Positions 6,599-9,030 of a stretch of DNA of 9,030 nucleotides are shown here, in pieces. The stretch is from Candidatus Kuenenia stuttgartensis. GTDB taxonomy: Bacteria > Bacteroidota > Bacteroidia > Flavobacteriales_D > Crocinitomicaceae. A program made the position numbers and the translations under genes. The number at the start of each line of letters is the position of its first letter. The stretch's first letter is position 1. The notes beneath the pieces are model-generated. The model searched no databases. It worked only from the letters and a program-made list of their open reading frames with translations, and was not told the origin of the DNA. Location of the stretch: assembly GCA_943326025.2 (NCBI GenBank), contig CALPRR020000094.1, positions 1 to 9,030 on the forward strand, read 5' to 3'.

Positions 6599-9030
6599 TT
6601 AATGTTTAACAATTAATTTTATTTTACTTGAATTATTTCCAGAAAGAATAGAGATAAAGTAAACTCCATCATTTAATTCTTGTGTATTCATTTCAAATAA
6701 GTTTTCACCAATCATTACATCATGATTTTTAGTGTTTTGAACCAATTTACCTAAAGCATCAACCAATTCAATAGCAACTGTAGAATTTTCGTTTGAAACG
6801 ATTTTCACATTCACTAGGTTGTTTGTTGGATTAGGATAAACAGATACATTGTTCAATGCAGTGTTGATATCGTTTACACTTAAATCACTCACGTTGAAAC
6901 ATGCACTTGTATCAGAACAATTGTTTGCATTCACTATTACCGCATAGTTACCATTTACAGTAGGAGAGAAAGTTTTACTTGTTTGACCTGAAACTGGAGT
7001 ATTAGTAGCACAGTTAATCCATGTGTAACTTGCATTAGTTGCATTAGCACTTAAAACACCTGCAGAATAACTCGTAGTTAAATCTAATGTATTTACAGCT
7101 AAGTTCAATGTTGCAACACTATCACATGTATTGATACCGTTTAAATTTTTAGTATACGTTCCAGCTGAAGTAATTACTAAACCATTCCATGTATATGGTA
7201 ATTCACTAGCACAAATTGTTCTAGCTGTAGTTGAATATGTTTTAGGTTTAACAACAACATTAATGTTTATTTCAGCTGCACACTCATTTGAATTTGGAGT
7301 AAATGTGTAAGTTGCACTTGAAGTATTATTAATTGTAGCTGGTTGCCATAAACCATCAATTGAATTATTAGAAGTAGTAGCTAAAACAGGAGCTAAAGTA
7401 CCTTCACAAAATGCATTAACAGAAGCAAATGTTGGAACTGTTTTTTGATTGATAGAAATCGATGCAGTTGCAGAAGTATCTTTTAAACCAGTTAATCTAC
7501 CAGCAATACAACGATAAACTTTACCATTCAAACTTAAGTCGGCATTATTAATACTCAACGTGTTTGTAGTTACATCAGAATACATAGCATTGTTTACTAA
7601 ATCAACATAAGTTGCTCCATTTAATACTTGCCATTGATAATGAGTAGCATGTTGAGCAGAAATTGATAAAGTAGTGTTTGCATCTTCACAAATTGTAACT
7701 GCACTTGGTTGTTGAACGATTGCTGTTAAAGAATCAGCAGAAGAAGGGTTGTAGAATGCTAATAACTGACCACCTTGAACTACTTCACCAGTAATGTTAT
7801 AATGCGCTTGGTCATATAAAATAAATTTACCAGCTCCTAAAATCTCCTGAACATCAATAATACCAGAAGATTCTTCATCTTGAGTTAAGAAGTTAGCACC
7901 ACCTGTTACAAAACGACTTTCATCATGTTGAGCAATAGTAGTTAAAACATCAGTAGCAGTATTGTACTCATACATTTTCGCAACGTATGATTGATTTCCT
8001 GGATCTTCTTGTAACAAGATGTGTCCTGAGTTATCAATTGTTAAATTATCTAACATTTTTTGACCTTCAGTACCATCTAATACTGCTGTAATTGTTCCAC
8101 CTAATTCAGGGTTTTTCACATCTGTAAAATGCAATTTCCATAATCTACTTGGACTAGTAAAAGAGTTAGTCGTTGCGAAATAGAAATCTTCAGGGTGAGA
8201 AGGATCCCAAGCACCATCTTCTGGTCTTAAGAATGCTGTCACTCCAGCATTTACACTGTTAATTTGTATTGAAAAACCATCTTGATTTTCTACGTTTCCA
8301 AGATTAGCTAAAGCGAAAGTAGTATTTGCAGTTGGAACAGAAGAGCTAGTCTCCATTGTTAATCCATTTACAGCAATACCATATAAGTTACCATTCGTTA
8401 AACCAGCTTTCTCTACATCATTACCAGTATTTGTTTTAGTACCTACATAAACATATACTTGACCAGGAGTTGCATCATCTAAACCAATTACAACCGTTTT
8501 ATCTTCAGAAGAAGGACAAGCAATTGAATTTTCCCAAGAGAATTTTCCTAAACGAGGTAATTCGTAAGTTGTTCCAGCTTCCGTTCCAGTAGTAATATGA
8601 GCAAAAGCTCTACCTTCATTTCCACTTTCTTCACCATTCATGAAGATTCTATTTTGAGTGCCTAAACCAGTTTTAGCATTATAGAATGCAGAAACGATAG
8701 GTAGATCAGCAGCACAAAAACGAGAGAAAGCAGTTGGAGCAGGAGTTGAGTTATTGTAAGTCGCATAAGATGTTCCATTCCATAATTTAGTAGTTTGAAT
8801 TAAATCACTACCACTAACAACAGATAAATCATTTTTATTGATGATCCATTTAGAAACAAACGCTCCTTTTTGACCATGTGCTCTAGTTACACCTTCTGTG
8901 TTAGACATTTCATGGTTTATAAATAATGAAAATGTACCATCATTATTGTCATATGCACCTAAACCATCACCTAAACCAGCTAATTTGTAACCTCCTACAG
9001 CATCACCAGCCGTTAAGATAGATGTGAATT
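6599..9030 (-). CDS. T9SS-exported PhoX/DUF839-like protein with Ig-like modules, 3' part (5' end outside window)
   Basis: The frame is open to the right edge. The ATG at 8908 is internal: the 40 codons before it encode conserved sequence (AGDAVGGYKLAGLGDGLGAYD, then GTFSLFINHEM), so the true start is outside. From 9030 to about 7730 the protein resembles the PhoX/DUF839 beta-propeller family. Supporting segments are FINHE, GKFSWENSI, the strand VVIGLDDATPGQVYVYVG, PEDGAWDPSHPEDFYFATT and LDNLTIDNSGHILLQED. PhoX enzymes are calcium/iron phosphatases; I could not verify all metal ligands, so catalytic activity is not established. Next come an Ig-like domain (about 7720-7480, YQWQV ... KVYRCIAG), a region rich in paired cysteines (about 7440-6890: FCEG, NECA, TICASELPYTWNG, NTCDSV, NNCSDTSACF), and a T9SS type A sorting domain (about 6880-6602: SVYPNPTNNLVNV, ELVDALGKLV, LNDGVYFISI, ending KLIVKH). 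It should cross the outer membrane by T9SS and be attached or released. A terminator follows at once. Confidence 0.88.
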   Translation of the reverse strand, partial: FTSILTAGDAVGGYKLAGLGDGLGAYDNNDGTFSLFINHEMSNTEGVTRAHGQKGAFVSKWIINKNDLSVVSGSDLIQTTKLWNGTSYATYNNSTPAPTAFSRFCAADLPIVSAFYNAKTGLGTQNRIFMNGEESGNEGRAFAHITTGTEAGTTYELPRLGKFSWENSIACPSSEDKTVVIGLDDATPGQVYVYVGTKTNTGNDVEKAGLTNGNLYGIAVNGLTMETSSSVPTANTTFALANLGNVENQDGFSIQINSVNAGVTAFLRPEDGAWDPSHPEDFYFATTNSFTSPSRLWKLHFTDVKNPELGGTITAVLDGTEGQKMLDNLTIDNSGHILLQEDPGNQSYVAKMYEYNTATDVLTTIAQHDESRFVTGGANFLTQDEESSGIIDVQEILGAGKFILYDQAHYNITGEVVQGGQLLAFYNPSSADSLTAIVQQPSAVTICEDANTTLSISAQHATHYQWQVLNGATYVDLVNNAMYSDVTTNTLSINNADLSLNGKVYRCIAGRLTGLKDTSATASISINQKTVPTFASVNAFCEGTLAPVLATTSNNSIDGLWQPATINNTSSATYTFTPNSNECAAEININVVVKPKTYSTTARTICASELPYTWNGLVITSAGTYTKNLNGINTCDSVATLNLAVNTLDLTTSYSAGVLSANATNASYTWINCATNTPVSGQTSKTFSPTVNGNYAVIVNANNCSDTSACFNVSDLSVNDINTALNNVSVYPNPTNNLVNVKIVSNENSTVAIELVDALGKLVQNTKNHDVMIGENLFEMNTQELNDGVYFISILSGNNSSKIKLIVKH

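Noticed and set aside
8906..8908. ATG as start codon of the PhoX-like gene
   Set aside because: Forty more in-frame codons reach the window edge and carry family-like sequence (FINHEM), and no signal peptide follows the ATG.

Overview
The window is low-GC DNA (about one third G+C by eye) and looks like a chromosomal segment of a member of the Bacteroidota, most likely a Flavobacteriales-type marine or freshwater bacterium. Three signs support this. One protein ends in a type A C-terminal sorting domain of the type IX secretion system (T9SS), a system confined to this phylum. There are large surface proteins built from Ig-like and lamin-tail domains. Start codons mostly lack a Shine-Dalgarno sequence and sit in A/T-rich leaders. 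No rRNA, tRNA, CRISPR array, insertion sequence or phage gene was seen.

Layout, left to right. (1) 2-1930 (+): the 3' part of a gene for an exported protein with alternating SbsA-type Ig-like and lamin-tail domains and a FlgD-like Ig domain at the end. (2) 2068-2628 (+): a compact Fic-family AMP transferase, closely similar to the class III Neisseria-type enzyme and carrying both the catalytic motif and the C-terminal inhibitory motif. A good Bacteroidota -7 promoter element and a 10-codon mini-ORF lie just upstream. (3) 2731-4245 (+): an exported protein with two beta-sandwich-like segments, a charged coiled coil and a C-terminal von Willebrand A (VWA)-like domain. Its stop codon lies in the loop of a long stem-loop. 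(4) 4309-6540 (-): a tight two-gene unit encoding a large MauG/di-haem cytochrome c peroxidase-family protein with an N-terminal helical domain, then a small monohaem c-type cytochrome, probably a lipoprotein. The two genes abut with zero spacing. (5) 6551-6590: a very strong terminator-like hairpin. (6) 6599-9030 (-): a large T9SS-exported protein with a PhoX/DUF839-like region, Ig-like modules and a T9SS sorting domain. Its 5' end lies outside the window.

The + and - transcription units converge at about 4245-4309. Almost every product is predicted to leave the cytoplasm; only Fic is clearly cytoplasmic. The peroxidase and small cytochrome are the only pair whose arrangement argues for a shared job (periplasmic c-type haem redox chemistry). 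The other genes look like independent neighbours. I see no convincing undescribed multi-gene system. The points most worth a second look are the self-inhibited Fic enzyme and its leader, the promoterless-looking spacing between the PhoX-like gene and the peroxidase operon, the possible MauG-type tyrosine in the peroxidase, and the coiled-coil VWA protein.
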